Shown: one piece after another, positions 50,086 to 58,420 of the stretch
Layout: every line of letters begins with the position of its first letter
Position numbering within the stretch: the stretch's first letter is position 1
Source: Cupriavidus respiraculi
GTDB taxonomy: Bacteria > Pseudomonadota > Gammaproteobacteria > Burkholderiales > Burkholderiaceae
Length of the DNA stretch: 64,000 nucleotides
Assembly (NCBI RefSeq): GCF_914271545.1
Contig: NZ_CAJZAH010000004.1
Location: 1 to 64,000, forward strand
Reading direction: 5' to 3'
Program-made: the position numbers and the translations under genes
Notes under the pieces: generated by a model
What the model was told of the DNA's origin: nothing
Database searches by the model: none
The model's input: only the letters and a program-made list of their open reading frames with translations

Positions 50086-50943
50086 CTAGCCGTTGATCAC
50101 CTCGCCGCCATTGATATGCAGCACCTGGCCGGTGATATAGCTCGCCGCGCTGGAGGCAAGGAACACATAGCCCGCGGCGACCTCGAACGGCTGGCCGGGG
50201 CGCTCCATCGGGGTGGACTTGCCGAACTTCTCGACCTCTTCCGGGGTAAAGGTGGACGGAATCAGCGGCGTCCAGATCGGGCCCGGCGCCACGCCATTGA
50301 CGCGGATGCCGCGCTTGACCACCTGCAGCGCGAGCGAACGGGTAAACGACACGATCGCGCCCTTGGTGGCGGAGTAGTCCAGCAGGTGCGCGCTGCCGCG
50401 GTAGGCGGTCACGGACGTGGTGTTGACGATGGCCGAACCCTTCTGCAGATGCGGCAAGGCCGCGCGCGTGACATGGAACATCGAAAAGATGTTGGTGCGG
50501 AAGGTCGCCTCGAGCTGCGCATCGTCGATCGACTCCGGCTCCTTCTGCGGATGCTGCTCGGCCGCGTTGTTGACCAGGATGTCCAGCTTGCCGAGTTCGC
50601 TGACCGTGCGCTCCACGATGCTCGCCGCGTGCTTGCTGTCGGCCAGGTCGCCGGGCAGCAGCAGGCAGCGCTTGCCGGCTTCCTTGACCAGGCGCTCGGT
50701 CTCCTTCGCGTCCTCGTGCTCGTCCAGGTAGGACACCGCGACATCCGCGCCTTCGCGCGCGAAGGCCACGGCCACCGCGCGGCCGATGCCGCTGTCGCCG
50801 CCGGTGACCAGCGCCACCTTGCCGCTCAACCGGCCGCTGCCGACGTAATCGTCCGCGCCGCTGTCCGGCTTCGGATGCATCTCGCTCTCGAGACCGGGCT
50901 GCCGTTCCTGGTGCTGGGGTGGGACTTGCTTGGGCGTGCTCAT
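50086..50943 (-). CDS. Short-chain dehydrogenase/reductase (YghA-like)
   Basis: 285 residues. A ~45-residue polar leader is followed by the Rossmann core: VALVTGGDSGIGRAVA (cofactor glycines), LDILVNNAAEQHPQ, NTTSVTAYRGS, the catalytic YSATKGA, and GVAPGPIWTPLIPS. The leader plus core is the layout of the stress-linked YghA/YhdF-type reductases, which usually use NADP(H). The substrate is unknown. The start at 50943 has AGGAG seven bases upstream; the frame is open to 51006 without a better signal. It stands alone between decayed genes. Confidence 0.9.
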   Translation of the reverse strand: MSTPKQVPPQHQERQPGLESEMHPKPDSGADDYVGSGRLSGKVALVTGGDSGIGRAVAVAFAREGADVAVSYLDEHEDAKETERLVKEAGKRCLLLPGDLADSKHAASIVERTVSELGKLDILVNNAAEQHPQKEPESIDDAQLEATFRTNIFSMFHVTRAALPHLQKGSAIVNTTSVTAYRGSAHLLDYSATKGAIVSFTRSLALQVVKRGIRVNGVAPGPIWTPLIPSTFTPEEVEKFGKSTPMERPGQPFEVAAGYVFLASSAASYITGQVLHINGGEVING

Positions 50944-51119
50944 ATCCATGCTCCTATCGCTAAGGGGGACGGAACCACACGGCTGGCGTGGGCGTGAACC
51001 TCCCATGGCCGCAACTTCCGTGCCCCGTGCGATGGAACGGTGGATGGCGGGCTCGCGCCGCCGCGGTCGCCAGCGGCGTTCGCATTCCTTACAGCGTGGT
51101 GCAAACGTTACTCAGGCAG

Positions 51120-51481
51120 CTAGCCGGCCAGCCGCAGACCGCGCTCGAAATGCGCGAGGGTCTGTTCCGCACCAGCCAAGGCGCCGTCGATCCCGCCGCT
51201 TGCGCGGGCCATCTGAACGGTGAGTCGATCTCGAAGCGCAGGGGTGTCGAGCATGGCCTGGCACCGTGCGCGAATCGCAGGGCCGGTATAGCCAAGGCGA
51301 AATCGACGTCGCGGGTGGCCCGTCCACTTGGCATGCCGAACACATGGGTCAGCAAGATGTCTCGGGCCGTGGCGCCGATTACGAAATAGTCGACGCCGTG
51401 GGTCTTGGCAACCCGGTCGACCACCCGCAGGATGCTCAGGGTAACGCTCGCCAACGGCCGGTCAGAACTGATCGAGTACAT
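51120..51481 (-). pseudogene. AbiEii-type nucleotidyltransferase toxin remnant (deletion and frameshift)
   Basis: The first ~70 codons are intact and read as an AbiEii-like nucleotidyltransferase: THGVDYFVIGATARDILLTH and then SGRATRDVDFALAI, with the GxxxRDxL and DxDFA motifs. After that the frame turns to nonsense, but a different frame reads a good family C-terminus (MLDTPALRDRLTVQMARASG, then EQTLAHFERGLRLAG) up to TAG at 51120. The middle ~100 or more residues are missing. The start overlaps the end of the upstream antitoxin gene by 20 bases, as expected for a toxin-antitoxin operon. If translated, it gives a 130-residue frameshifted product unlikely to be active. Confidence 0.75.
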
Positions 51482-52526
51482 GCTGGATTTCGTGGTCGCG
51501 GATCATCGTCGCCGCCTCCCTGTTACGCGGGTCCATAGTGGCCATCAGGTCGGCGTAGGCCAGCAGCGGCGGAACTGTCGGGCCCCCATCGCCGAAATCC
51601 CAGAATGCCTCGACGATTTCCACCGGCCCCGCGGGTTGTGGCCTGAGGCGATGGGCCGATACCAGGCGCCTCAGCGCCCGTGGCATTGCATCGGGAGCCA
51701 CGTAGAGTGTCTGTGTAGCAGGCTTCAGGTAGCCGTGCATGCGGAAAGCGGCAACCTCCCCGCTCCAGCGGGCTTGCGCTTGGGCGACGTCTGCGTGCTC
51801 CCACCACCCTGCGTCCGGTGCCTCGAAGCGCTGCGCGTGCAGCTTCGGGCGGAGAACGGCGGGATAGGCGGCGACCCACTCATCGACCAGGCTCCCGGGC
51901 GCGGTGAATCTGCGGGGTCCCGAGCGGCCGGAACCAACCAGCATGCCGCGTTCGCCCAGCGCCGCGAACACGGCTCCGACGCTGCCGAGCGCGATGCCCG
52001 CCGCGTCGGCGATGTCCCGATACGAGGCCTGAAGCAAGGCGGGCCGTGCGAGCAAGGCGAACACCATCCGCATCGCGGACGGACTGGAAGCACCACGGTG
52101 CGTCAGGGGGGCGGCGGCCGCGGTCGGCCGTTGCCCGCTGACGAACACATGGAGGCCCTCGCCGTTCAGATAGGCGTTGCCTGCGGCATCGGCAAACTGC
52201 AGGTCCAGCGCCCGGCATTTCGACGCCATCTGCGGGCTTAGATATGGCGCCACGAGAAGCGCCGGGCCATCGAGGGCGTCGAGCCGATGCTTGGCCAAGG
52301 CGAGCGTGCTCTCACGGTCGACGATCGCCTTGCATAGCGCAAAGTAGCGCTGCTTGCGCCGGCCAAGCGACAGCTCGACAACGGCATCCGCCGCACCTTG
52401 GGAAAAGACGGATTTGTTGAGCACCCGTGCCGTGACGCCGGTTCCCGCTTCCAGGGCGGCAAGTGCGGCGGTCAGCAACGCGAGATCGCGGGGGGAAAGC
52501 TTATCAGTGGCCATGCCGTCGTTCAT
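51462..52526 (-). CDS. AbiEi-family antitoxin of a type IV toxin-antitoxin system
   Basis: 354 residues. N-terminal region with LSPRDLALLTAALAALEAGTG, a central stretch with the family mark FADAAGNAYLN, then a winged-helix part (RMVFALLARPALLQASYRDIAD, AGIALGSVGAVFAALGERGM) and a C-terminal domain ending DHEIQHVLDQF. AbiEi proteins neutralise AbiEii toxins and repress their own operon by binding inverted repeats. Here a perfect palindrome lies immediately upstream and a broken toxin immediately downstream, which supports the assignment. The ATG at 52526 is six bases from the palindrome; ATG at 52514 (MATDKL) is an alternative, and neither has a clear ribosome site. The frame is fully open. 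Confidence 0.78.
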   Translation of the reverse strand: MNDGMATDKLSPRDLALLTAALAALEAGTGVTARVLNKSVFSQGAADAVVELSLGRRKQRYFALCKAIVDRESTLALAKHRLDALDGPALLVAPYLSPQMASKCRALDLQFADAAGNAYLNGEGLHVFVSGQRPTAAAAPLTHRGASSPSAMRMVFALLARPALLQASYRDIADAAGIALGSVGAVFAALGERGMLVGSGRSGPRRFTAPGSLVDEWVAAYPAVLRPKLHAQRFEAPDAGWWEHADVAQAQARWSGEVAAFRMHGYLKPATQTLYVAPDAMPRALRRLVSAHRLRPQPAGPVEIVEAFWDFGDGGPTVPPLLAYADLMATMDPRNREAATMIRDHEIQHVLDQF

Positions 52527-52532
52527 TTTTTA

Positions 52533-52559
52533 TGTTTGTTCACGTAACGTGAACAAACA
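52533..52559. promoter_or_regulatory. 27-bp palindromic operator of the antitoxin gene
   Basis: TGTTTGTTCACGT and ACGTGAACAAACA are exact inverted copies around a single A. The site is A/T-rich within GC-rich DNA and ends six bases upstream of the antitoxin ATG, so a bound dimer would block the promoter or start region. The expected ligand is the AbiEi protein itself. Confidence 0.8.
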
Positions 52560-52623
52560 AATATTATGAACACCGGGCCGCGGGGTCAAGGTCGCCCGGC
52601 GGAAACGACCGCGCCCGTACTCC

Positions 52624-54582
52624 TCAGGCTGCCTCCTCCAACCTGAATACCGCCACCGCCCGCTCCATCCTGCGCGCCTGGTCCTTGAGCGCCTGGGCCG
52701 CGGCGGCGGCCTGCTCGACCAGTGCCGCGTTCTGCTGCGTGACCTGATCCATCTGGGATACCGCCTGGCCGACCTGGGCGATGCCGCCGCTCTGTTCGCT
52801 CGACGCCTGGCTGATCTCGCGCGTCACGGCGGTGACGCGGCTGGCGGCGGCGACCATATTGGTCATGGTTTCGCCGGCTTCGTTGGCGAGTACGAAGCCG
52901 CTTTCGATGCGCTGGGCGGACTGCGAGATGAGTGTCTTGATCTCCTTGGCCGAATTGGCGGAGCGCTGGGCGAGGCTGCGCACTTCGGAGGCAACCACGG
53001 CGAAGCCCTTGCCGTGCTCGCCGGCGCGGGCGGCTTCCACCGCGGCGTTGAGCGCTAGGATATTGGTCTGGAACGCAATGCCGTCGATCACGCCGATGAT
53101 GTCCACCACGCGCTGCGAGTCGGCCTGGATGCCGGCCATGGTGTCCCGCACGCGCGCGACCACGTCGCCACCGGCCGCGGCCAGCCCCGAAGCCTCGCCG
53201 GCGAGCGCACTGGCCTGCCCGGCGTTATCGGCGTTCTGCTTCACGATCGCGGTCATCTGTTCCATGCTGGCGGCGGTTTCCTCCAGGGCCGAAGCCTGCT
53301 GCTCGGTGCGCTGCGACAGGTCCTGGTTGCCCTGGGCGATTTCCTCGGCCGCCACCAGCACGTTTTCCGCGCCGATCTTGGTATCGCGGATCAGGCTCCG
53401 CCATGTCGATACCAGCGACATCAGATGCCGCTTGACCTGGCTCAGCTCGTCGCGTCCGCCCACGTCCATCCGTACCGTGAGGTCGCCCTCGTTGACGCGC
53501 GCGACGATGGCCGCCACCTCGTGCACATCCTGCTGCACGCCGCGGCTGAAGCCGGCGAACAGATAGAACGCGCCGCCCACCGTCAGCGCGGCGATGGCGG
53601 CAAGGCCGTACAGCCGCAACCTGTCGCGGTCCAGGCGTTCCTCCAGCATCTGCCGGGTGATGGCCGCGAACGACTGATTGGCGGCCGACACGCCGTTGAT
53701 GGCCTGCGTCGCTTCGTCGAAGTACGCCTTGGCCTCGATGCTGATGCCGCTCGATCCCAGCACCCGCGTGTTCAGCGTTGCATGGAAGGCGTCCATGGCG
53801 GCCAGCCTCGCCAGCGCCGCATCGACTTGCGCGCGGTGCTCCGGCGCGCCGCGCAATACGCGCTGGCCGTCGCGCCGCACCGTTTCGAGGCCGTCACGGA
53901 TCTGTTCGGACAGCGCCGCCAGTTCGGCCTGCTGGGCGGCGTCCGAGAATCCGCCCTGGCTGATGATCGCGGCGCCACGGCCGCGGGCGAGCGCGGCGAG
54001 TTCGGCAAGCCGCGGCATCGGCGCCACCATCAGGTTGATCAGGTAGTAGGACCCACCCTGCGGGTCCAGCGCGAGCGACGACAGGTCGGCGACGTCGGCA
54101 ATGAACAGCCGCACCTGTTTGACGAGATCGGTATGGCGCTGGAACAGCGGGCCCGCCGGGCCGTCCAGTCCGGTATCGCGCAGCGCCTTCCACGCGCGCG
54201 CCGTCTCGGCGGCCGGTGTGGCGATGCCTGCGGCGCCCGCCGCTTCCGCTGCGTCCGCATTTGCCACGAGCCGGTCCAGGTGCGCGGCAGCCTTGCCGTC
54301 GGCCGCCTCGTAGACCGGGCGGAACGCTGCATTGCCGGCGAGCACGGACGCCGACGCCCCGCGGCGCACCTGCACCTCGCGCATGAAGTCGAGCGCGCTC
54401 TGGACGACTGCGAGGCCGGAGAGTTCGTCTTGCGTGGCATGGATCGATCGGGCCTGCTCGTCGAGCGCGACATAGAGTGCGCCGGCCAGCGGCACCACGA
54501 ACAGTGCGGCAAGCAGCGTGAGCTTGCGCACAATGGAAAGCCGCGCCATCAGATGAACGGCGGGGGTCAGCAACGCTTGCAT
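52624..54582 (-). CDS. Methyl-accepting chemotaxis protein
   Basis: 652 residues. Membrane helix 1 (~20-42), a ~280-residue periplasmic domain (nitrate/nitrite-sensing-like helical bundle, with [18 protein letters not shown] and [13 protein letters not shown]), helix 2 (~322-345), HAMP ([20 protein letters not shown]) and a signalling domain. Its hairpin tip is [20 protein letters not shown], followed by [20 protein letters not shown]. There is no C-terminal NWETF-type pentapeptide; it ends FRLEEAA. The periplasmic region suggests a small-molecule ligand, but none can be named. An isolated gene with its own upstream region. Confidence 0.95.
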   Translation of the reverse strand: MQALLTPAVHLMARLSIVRKLTLLAALFVVPLAGALYVALDEQARSIHATQDELSGLAVVQSALDFMREVQVRRGASASVLAGNAAFRPVYEAADGKAAAHLDRLVANADAAEAAGAAGIATPAAETARAWKALRDTGLDGPAGPLFQRHTDLVKQVRLFIADVADLSSLALDPQGGSYYLINLMVAPMPRLAELAALARGRGAAIISQGGFSDAAQQAELAALSEQIRDGLETVRRDGQRVLRGAPEHRAQVDAALARLAAMDAFHATLNTRVLGSSGISIEAKAYFDEATQAINGVSAANQSFAAITRQMLEERLDRDRLRLYGLAAIAALTVGGAFYLFAGFSRGVQQDVHEVAAIVARVNEGDLTVRMDVGGRDELSQVKRHLMSLVSTWRSLIRDTKIGAENVLVAAEEIAQGNQDLSQRTEQQASALEETAASMEQMTAIVKQNADNAGQASALAGEASGLAAAGGDVVARVRDTMAGIQADSQRVVDIIGVIDGIAFQTNILALNAAVEAARAGEHGKGFAVVASEVRSLAQRSANSAKEIKTLISQSAQRIESGFVLANEAGETMTNMVAAASRVTAVTREISQASSEQSGGIAQVGQAVSQMDQVTQQNAALVEQAAAAAQALKDQARRMERAVAVFRLEEAA

Positions 54583-54760
54583 CTAGGGTCCCTTCAGTGC
54601 TGTCGATACGTTTTGTATCGGCGGCAACGGGGGCGGCTGAAGCGCGCGGCGCAAGTTCCCTGATCTGGCGCAAAAGCCGTGCAACGGAGCACGGGCGCGG
54701 TGCGCGATTCCCAACCATGGCGCCTGTTTTGGCGCGCCGCGCACCAGCGTGGAGACGTCG

Positions 54761-55474
54761 TCAGGACAGGCCGTCGAGCACGAGATGGCGGCCGTGCATG
54801 CTGCGCGCGGCGTCGGAAGCCAGGAAGGCGATCGCTTCCGCGGCGGCCTCGGTGGCCACCCAGGTGCCGGGATCGGTTGCCGGCATGGCCGCGCGATTGG
54901 CCGGCGTATCGAGAATGCCGGGCGCAATGCTGTTGACGTTGACGCCCGCCGCGCGCACCTCGTGCGACAGGCTTTCCACCAGCCGCTGCAATGCGCTCTT
55001 GGACGCGCAGTAGGCCCCCATGGCCGCGGCGCCGCTGGCGGCGCCGCGCGCCGACACGGCGACCACCTTGCCGCCGCCGGCCCGCACCATGCCGTCGATA
55101 AAGGGCCCGGTGACGGCGACGAAGGACCATGCGTTCAGGTCCATCATCCGCATCCACGATTCGCGCGTGAGCGCGTGCGTCGGCTCGCCCATCTCGAAGC
55201 CGCCCGCCACGTGGACGACGGCATCGACCCGGGGACAGGCCTCGCGGATCGAGTTCGCCGCATCCCGCATCGATTGTGCCGAGGTCACGTCGGCGCCAAG
55301 CAGCAGCCATCCCGCATCGCCCTCGCGGCCCGCGAAGGCGGCGCGCAGCGGCGCGGCATCGCGATCGATCAGCGCGAGGCGCGCGCCCTGCGCCGCGAAA
55401 CGCTCCACCACCGCGCGGCCCAGCGCGCCGGCGGCTCCGGTGATGACGATATGACGAGGCGAGGTGGCGGACAT
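54761..55474 (-). CDS. Short-chain dehydrogenase/reductase
   Basis: 237 residues. Rossmann motif IVITGAAGALGRAVVERF, DRDAAPLR after strand 2, VDAVVHVAGGFEMG in place of NNAG, the catalytic YCASKSALQRL, and VNVNSIAPGILDTPANRA. The acidic residue after the second strand (LIDRD) suggests NAD(H). The substrate is unknown. ATG 55474 follows GGAG at seven bases; the frame extends to 55525 without support. Neighbours on both sides are unrelated, so context gives no function. Confidence 0.92.
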   Translation of the reverse strand: MSATSPRHIVITGAAGALGRAVVERFAAQGARLALIDRDAAPLRAAFAGREGDAGWLLLGADVTSAQSMRDAANSIREACPRVDAVVHVAGGFEMGEPTHALTRESWMRMMDLNAWSFVAVTGPFIDGMVRAGGGKVVAVSARGAASGAAAMGAYCASKSALQRLVESLSHEVRAAGVNVNSIAPGILDTPANRAAMPATDPGTWVATEAAAEAIAFLASDAARSMHGRHLVLDGLS

Positions 55475-55569
55475 GGTCGGGCTCCGGAAGGTAGTCGTTG
55501 GCCGGTGGATATTCCGGCGGGGCACCAGAACGCTACCTTACGCCGGGAGGGCCGGCTATGGAAACCGCC

Positions 55570-56178
55570 TCAGCGGGCGGCGAACCAGTCCGCCGGCAGT
55601 GCCGTACGCGGCGGCGCATCGAGCGCGATGCTGGCCTCATGCAGCAGGCTGTCGTCCGGATTGCGCCGGGTGGAGAAACCCGCATCGCGCAGCAGCGCAA
55701 GCATCCGGCGGTTTTCGCTCAGCACATCGCCGCGCAGCATGCGGAGCCCCGCTTCCCGGGCGGAGGCGACCAGCCGGCGGATCAGCCGCCGCCCGATGCC
55801 CTTGCCCTGCCATGCATCGGCCACCGCCACCGCGAATTCGCCGACGCGACGGGCATCCGCCACGCAATGGCCGTTGCCGACGATGCGCTCCTCGCCGTCC
55901 ACCTCGGCGACCACGACCAGTGCCTCGCCCGCGGACACCATCGCGTCGATGGTCTCGTCCGCCACGCGCCCGCCGGTGAGGTAGCGGTAGTAGCGGCTTT
56001 CGCGCGACAGCGACGCCACGAAGTCGCGCAGGCCGGCGCGGTCGTTCAGCGTGGCCCGGCGCAGCGTCACGCGCTGCCCGCCGTTAAGCGTCCAGGTAGT
56101 GGGCAGGCCGGCCGGGATGGAGTCGGCGGGCCCCAGGAAGTCGAACGGCCCGAACAGGGCAAGGGGGGTGGGGATCAT
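55570..56178 (-). CDS. GNAT-family N-acetyltransferase
   Basis: 202 residues. The acetyl-CoA loop is WQGKGIGRRLIRRLV, preceded by VGEFAVAVAD, and ENRRMLALLRDAGF is the typical helix after it. It resembles the acetyltransferase domain seen at the end of acyl-CoA synthetase-type protein acetylases (RDFVASLSRESRYYRYL), here stand-alone. It may acetylate a small molecule or proteins. It is divergent from the HxlR regulator, with 87 A/T-rich bases between, so that regulator is a plausible controller. Confidence 0.88.
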   Translation of the reverse strand: MIPTPLALFGPFDFLGPADSIPAGLPTTWTLNGGQRVTLRRATLNDRAGLRDFVASLSRESRYYRYLTGGRVADETIDAMVSAGEALVVVAEVDGEERIVGNGHCVADARRVGEFAVAVADAWQGKGIGRRLIRRLVASAREAGLRMLRGDVLSENRRMLALLRDAGFSTRRNPDDSLLHEASIALDAPPRTALPADWFAAR

Positions 56179-56244
56179 CGGCGGCTCCTGAATTCAAATT
56201 CCGTAGCCAGAGTATAGACAGGAACCTGACTTTTGCAAATGAAG

Positions 56245-56256
56245 TTAGCGTGCTAA
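56245..56256. promoter_or_regulatory. Small palindrome in the GNAT/HxlR divergent promoter
   Basis: TTAGCGTGCTAA has 5-bp perfect arms and sits 9 bases upstream of the HxlR gene, within A/T-rich DNA containing ATTCAAATTC and AGTATAGACAGG toward the GNAT gene. It could be the autoregulatory site of the HxlR protein. Confidence 0.4.
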
Positions 56257-56265
56257 TCTGCAGAC

Positions 56266-56754
56266 ATGGACGCCACCCCTGAAGATCTCGCCCGCTGTTC
56301 CATTGCCGCCGCGCTATCGCTGATCGGCGAGAAGTGGTCTTTTCTTATCCTGAGGGACGTGTTCCACGGCGTGCGCCGCTTCGAGGACTTCCGGGCGCGG
56401 CTACAGTGCTCCCCCGCGGTGTTGTCCGCCCGGCTCAAGACACTGACCGAGGCGGGGCTGCTGCGCAAGATCGGCTACCGGGAGCCCGGGGCCCGCGAGC
56501 GCTTCGAGTACCGCCCGACGCGGCGCGCCGTCGAACTGATGCCCGTGCTGGTCGGGCTGATGCAATGGGGAGACCGGCATCTGAGCGAGGACGGCTCCGG
56601 CCCGATGGACGTGCGCTCGCGGTCGTCCGGCCAGCGGGTGCGCGCGATGCTCGTCGACGAGCAGGGCCGGCCGGTGCCGATCGAGGATCTGCAACTGGTG
56701 AGGACGGCACAGCGGCTACCCGACGAACCGGCACCGCCGGACCGCGTGGAATAG
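56266..56754 (+). CDS. HxlR-family transcriptional regulator
   Basis: 162 residues. The winged helix of the HxlR family is clear: CSIAAALSLIGEKWSFLILR, HGVRRFEDFRARLQ, SPAVLSARLKTLTEAGLLR, YRPTRRAVELMPVLVGLMQW. Cys11 is in the N-terminal position that senses electrophiles or redox state in some relatives. A polar C-terminal extension of ~50 residues is not part of the standard domain. It likely controls itself and the divergent GNAT gene. ATG 56266 is the only sensible start. Confidence 0.92.
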   Translation: MDATPEDLARCSIAAALSLIGEKWSFLILRDVFHGVRRFEDFRARLQCSPAVLSARLKTLTEAGLLRKIGYREPGARERFEYRPTRRAVELMPVLVGLMQWGDRHLSEDGSGPMDVRSRSSGQRVRAMLVDEQGRPVPIEDLQLVRTAQRLPDEPAPPDRVE

Positions 56755-56798
56755 CCGCCCGCCCCCGGTTCCCCGCACCACTTCCGCCCTTCCCCTTC

Positions 56799-56813
56799 GC
56801 ACCATCCCCGTGC
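56799..56813. promoter_or_regulatory. NtrC-type binding site
   Basis: GCAC-CATCCCC-GTGC fits the NtrC pattern GCAC-N7-GTGC. It lies about 95-108 bases upstream of a sigma-54 promoter, the usual distance for an NtrC enhancer. Part of the 313-base non-coding region 56755-57067. Confidence 0.6.
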
Positions 56814-56906
56814 CGGCCCCGCGCCGGCCTCCCCATTGCGGCGCAGCAACGCACCGCGATCGCGCCTGACATCGGGCCAAACCGCATCCTTCTCCACAAA
56901 AACCGC

Positions 56907-56921
56907 TGGCACACCGCTTGC
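56907..56921 (+). promoter_or_regulatory. Sigma-54 promoter of the nitrate assimilation operon
   Basis: TGGCACACCGCTTGC has the invariant GG and GC exactly 12 bases apart, with the TGGCAC-N5-TTGC consensus. Transcription would start near 56932-56934. It faces the nitrate transporter and nitrite reductase genes. Confidence 0.8.
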
Positions 56922-56933
56922 GAATGAATGGGC

Positions 56934-57046
56934 GCGGACCAACGGCGGTCCGCCTCTTTTCAGACGACGCTGGCGGTCTTTACCGCCAGCGCCAGGACAA
57001 CGGCGTCCCCTGGACCGGTCTCACCGACCGGTTTCCTCGGGACGCC
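56934..57046 (+). promoter_or_regulatory. Leader RNA with three hairpins (candidate nitrate-responsive attenuator)
   Basis: The predicted transcript starts at or just before hairpin 1 (GCGGACC / GGTCCGC, six-base loop AACGGC, followed by CTCTTTT). Hairpin 2 (56968-56991) is CGCTGGCGGT / ACCGCCAGCG with a CTTT loop. Hairpin 3 (57002-57046) has GGCGTCCC / GGGACGCC outside and ACCGGTC / GACCGGT inside, followed by TTTCGCGTTT. The loop of hairpin 1 has A at position 1 and G at position 4, as in targets of ANTAR antiterminators (NasR, NasT). The other loops do not match, so the mechanism is inferred. The transporter ATG is 21 bases further on. Confidence 0.5.
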
Positions 57047-57067
57047 TTTCGCGTTTACGGAGTCGAG

Positions 57068-58378
57068 ATGGCCGGCAAAGCAACCCGCATCGAACTGTTG
57101 AACTTCCGCACCCCGCAGATGCGCGCCTTCCATATGACGTGGATGGCCTTCTTCGTCTGCTTCTTCGGCTGGTTCGCGTGCGCGCCGCTGATGCCGATGC
57201 TGCGGGGCGAGTTCGGGCTGACCAACGACCAGGTGGCGAACATCAATATCGCCGCCGTGGCCGTGACGATCCTGGTGCGCCTGATCATCGGGCCGCTGTG
57301 CGACCGCTTCGGCCCGCGCAAGGCCTATACCGGCCTGCTCGCGCTGGGCGCGATCCCGGTGCTCGGCGTGGCGATGTCGCAGAGCTACGAGGTGTTCCTC
57401 TTCTTCCGCCTGCTGATCGGCGCGGTCGGCGCGAGCTTCGTCATCACGCAGTACCACACGTCGGTGATGTTCGCGCCCAACGTGGTGGGCACGGCCAACG
57501 CGGCGGCGGCGGGCTGGGGCAATGCCGGTGGCGGCGCCGCGCAGGCGCTGATGCCGCTGATGCTGGGCGGCATCCTGATGCTCGGCGTCAGCGAGGCCTT
57601 CGGCTGGCGCCTCGCGCTGATCGTGCCCGGCGTGCTGATGCTGGTGATGGCGGTGCTGTACTGGCGCTTCACGCAGGACTGCCCGGAGGGCAACTACGCC
57701 GAGCTGCGCGCCCGCGGCGTCGCCGTGGACGGCGGCAAGAAGGGCGGCTGGGGCAGCTTCGTCGCCGCCGCGTCCAACTACCGCGTCTGGCTGCTGTTCA
57801 TCACCTACGGCGCGTGCTTCGGCGTCGAGATCTTCATCCACAACGTGGCCGCGACCTACTACGTCGACCGCTTCGGCCTGTCGCTCAAGAGCGCGGGCCT
57901 GGCCGCCGCGAGCTTCGGCCTGCTTGCGCTGTTCGCCCGCGCGCTCGGCGGCTGGCTGTCCGACAAGGCCGCCATGCGCCGCGGCCTGGACGCCCGTTCC
58001 ACGCTGCTGTTCGTGCTGATCCTTGGCGAGGGCCTGGGGCTGCTGTGGTTCGCGCAGGCCCATAGCGTGGCGCTGGCGCTGGTGGCCATGCTGGTGTTCG
58101 GCCTGTTCACCCATATGGCGTGCGGCGCGACCTATGCGCTGGTGCCCTTTATCGACCGCAAGGCGCTGGGCGGTGTGTCCGGAATCATCGGCGCGGGCGG
58201 CAACGCCGGCGCGGTGGCCGCGGGCTTCCTGATGAAGGGCCTGGGCGACCTGCAACAGACGCTGTTCGTGCTGGGCGTGCTGGCGACCCTGTCCGCGCTG
58301 TGCGCCATCGCCGTGCGCTTCAGCGCGGACCACAAGGCGCGCGAGCAGGCGCTCTACGACAACGCCCTGGCCGGCTGA
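57068..58378 (+). CDS. Nitrate/nitrite transporter (NarK/NasA family MFS)
   Basis: 436 residues and 12 predicted membrane helices. The two nitrate signature motifs of the NNP family are present: GWGNAGGGAAQALMPL (~149) and GIIGAGGNAGAVAAGF (~373). An arginine expected in the substrate site is seen in LVRLIIGPLCDRFGPRKAY. The position at the head of nirBD-nasA indicates uptake of nitrate (or nitrite exchange) for assimilation, in the inner membrane. ATG 57068 has GGAG five bases upstream; the open frame begins earlier but runs through the leader hairpins. Confidence 0.94.
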   Translation: MAGKATRIELLNFRTPQMRAFHMTWMAFFVCFFGWFACAPLMPMLRGEFGLTNDQVANINIAAVAVTILVRLIIGPLCDRFGPRKAYTGLLALGAIPVLGVAMSQSYEVFLFFRLLIGAVGASFVITQYHTSVMFAPNVVGTANAAAAGWGNAGGGAAQALMPLMLGGILMLGVSEAFGWRLALIVPGVLMLVMAVLYWRFTQDCPEGNYAELRARGVAVDGGKKGGWGSFVAAASNYRVWLLFITYGACFGVEIFIHNVAATYYVDRFGLSLKSAGLAAASFGLLALFARALGGWLSDKAAMRRGLDARSTLLFVLILGEGLGLLWFAQAHSVALALVAMLVFGLFTHMACGATYALVPFIDRKALGGVSGIIGAGGNAGAVAAGFLMKGLGDLQQTLFVLGVLATLSALCAIAVRFSADHKAREQALYDNALAG

Positions 58379-58420
58379 GCGGCCGACGTACAAGACAATC
58401 TCCACAGAGGAAACGCCATC

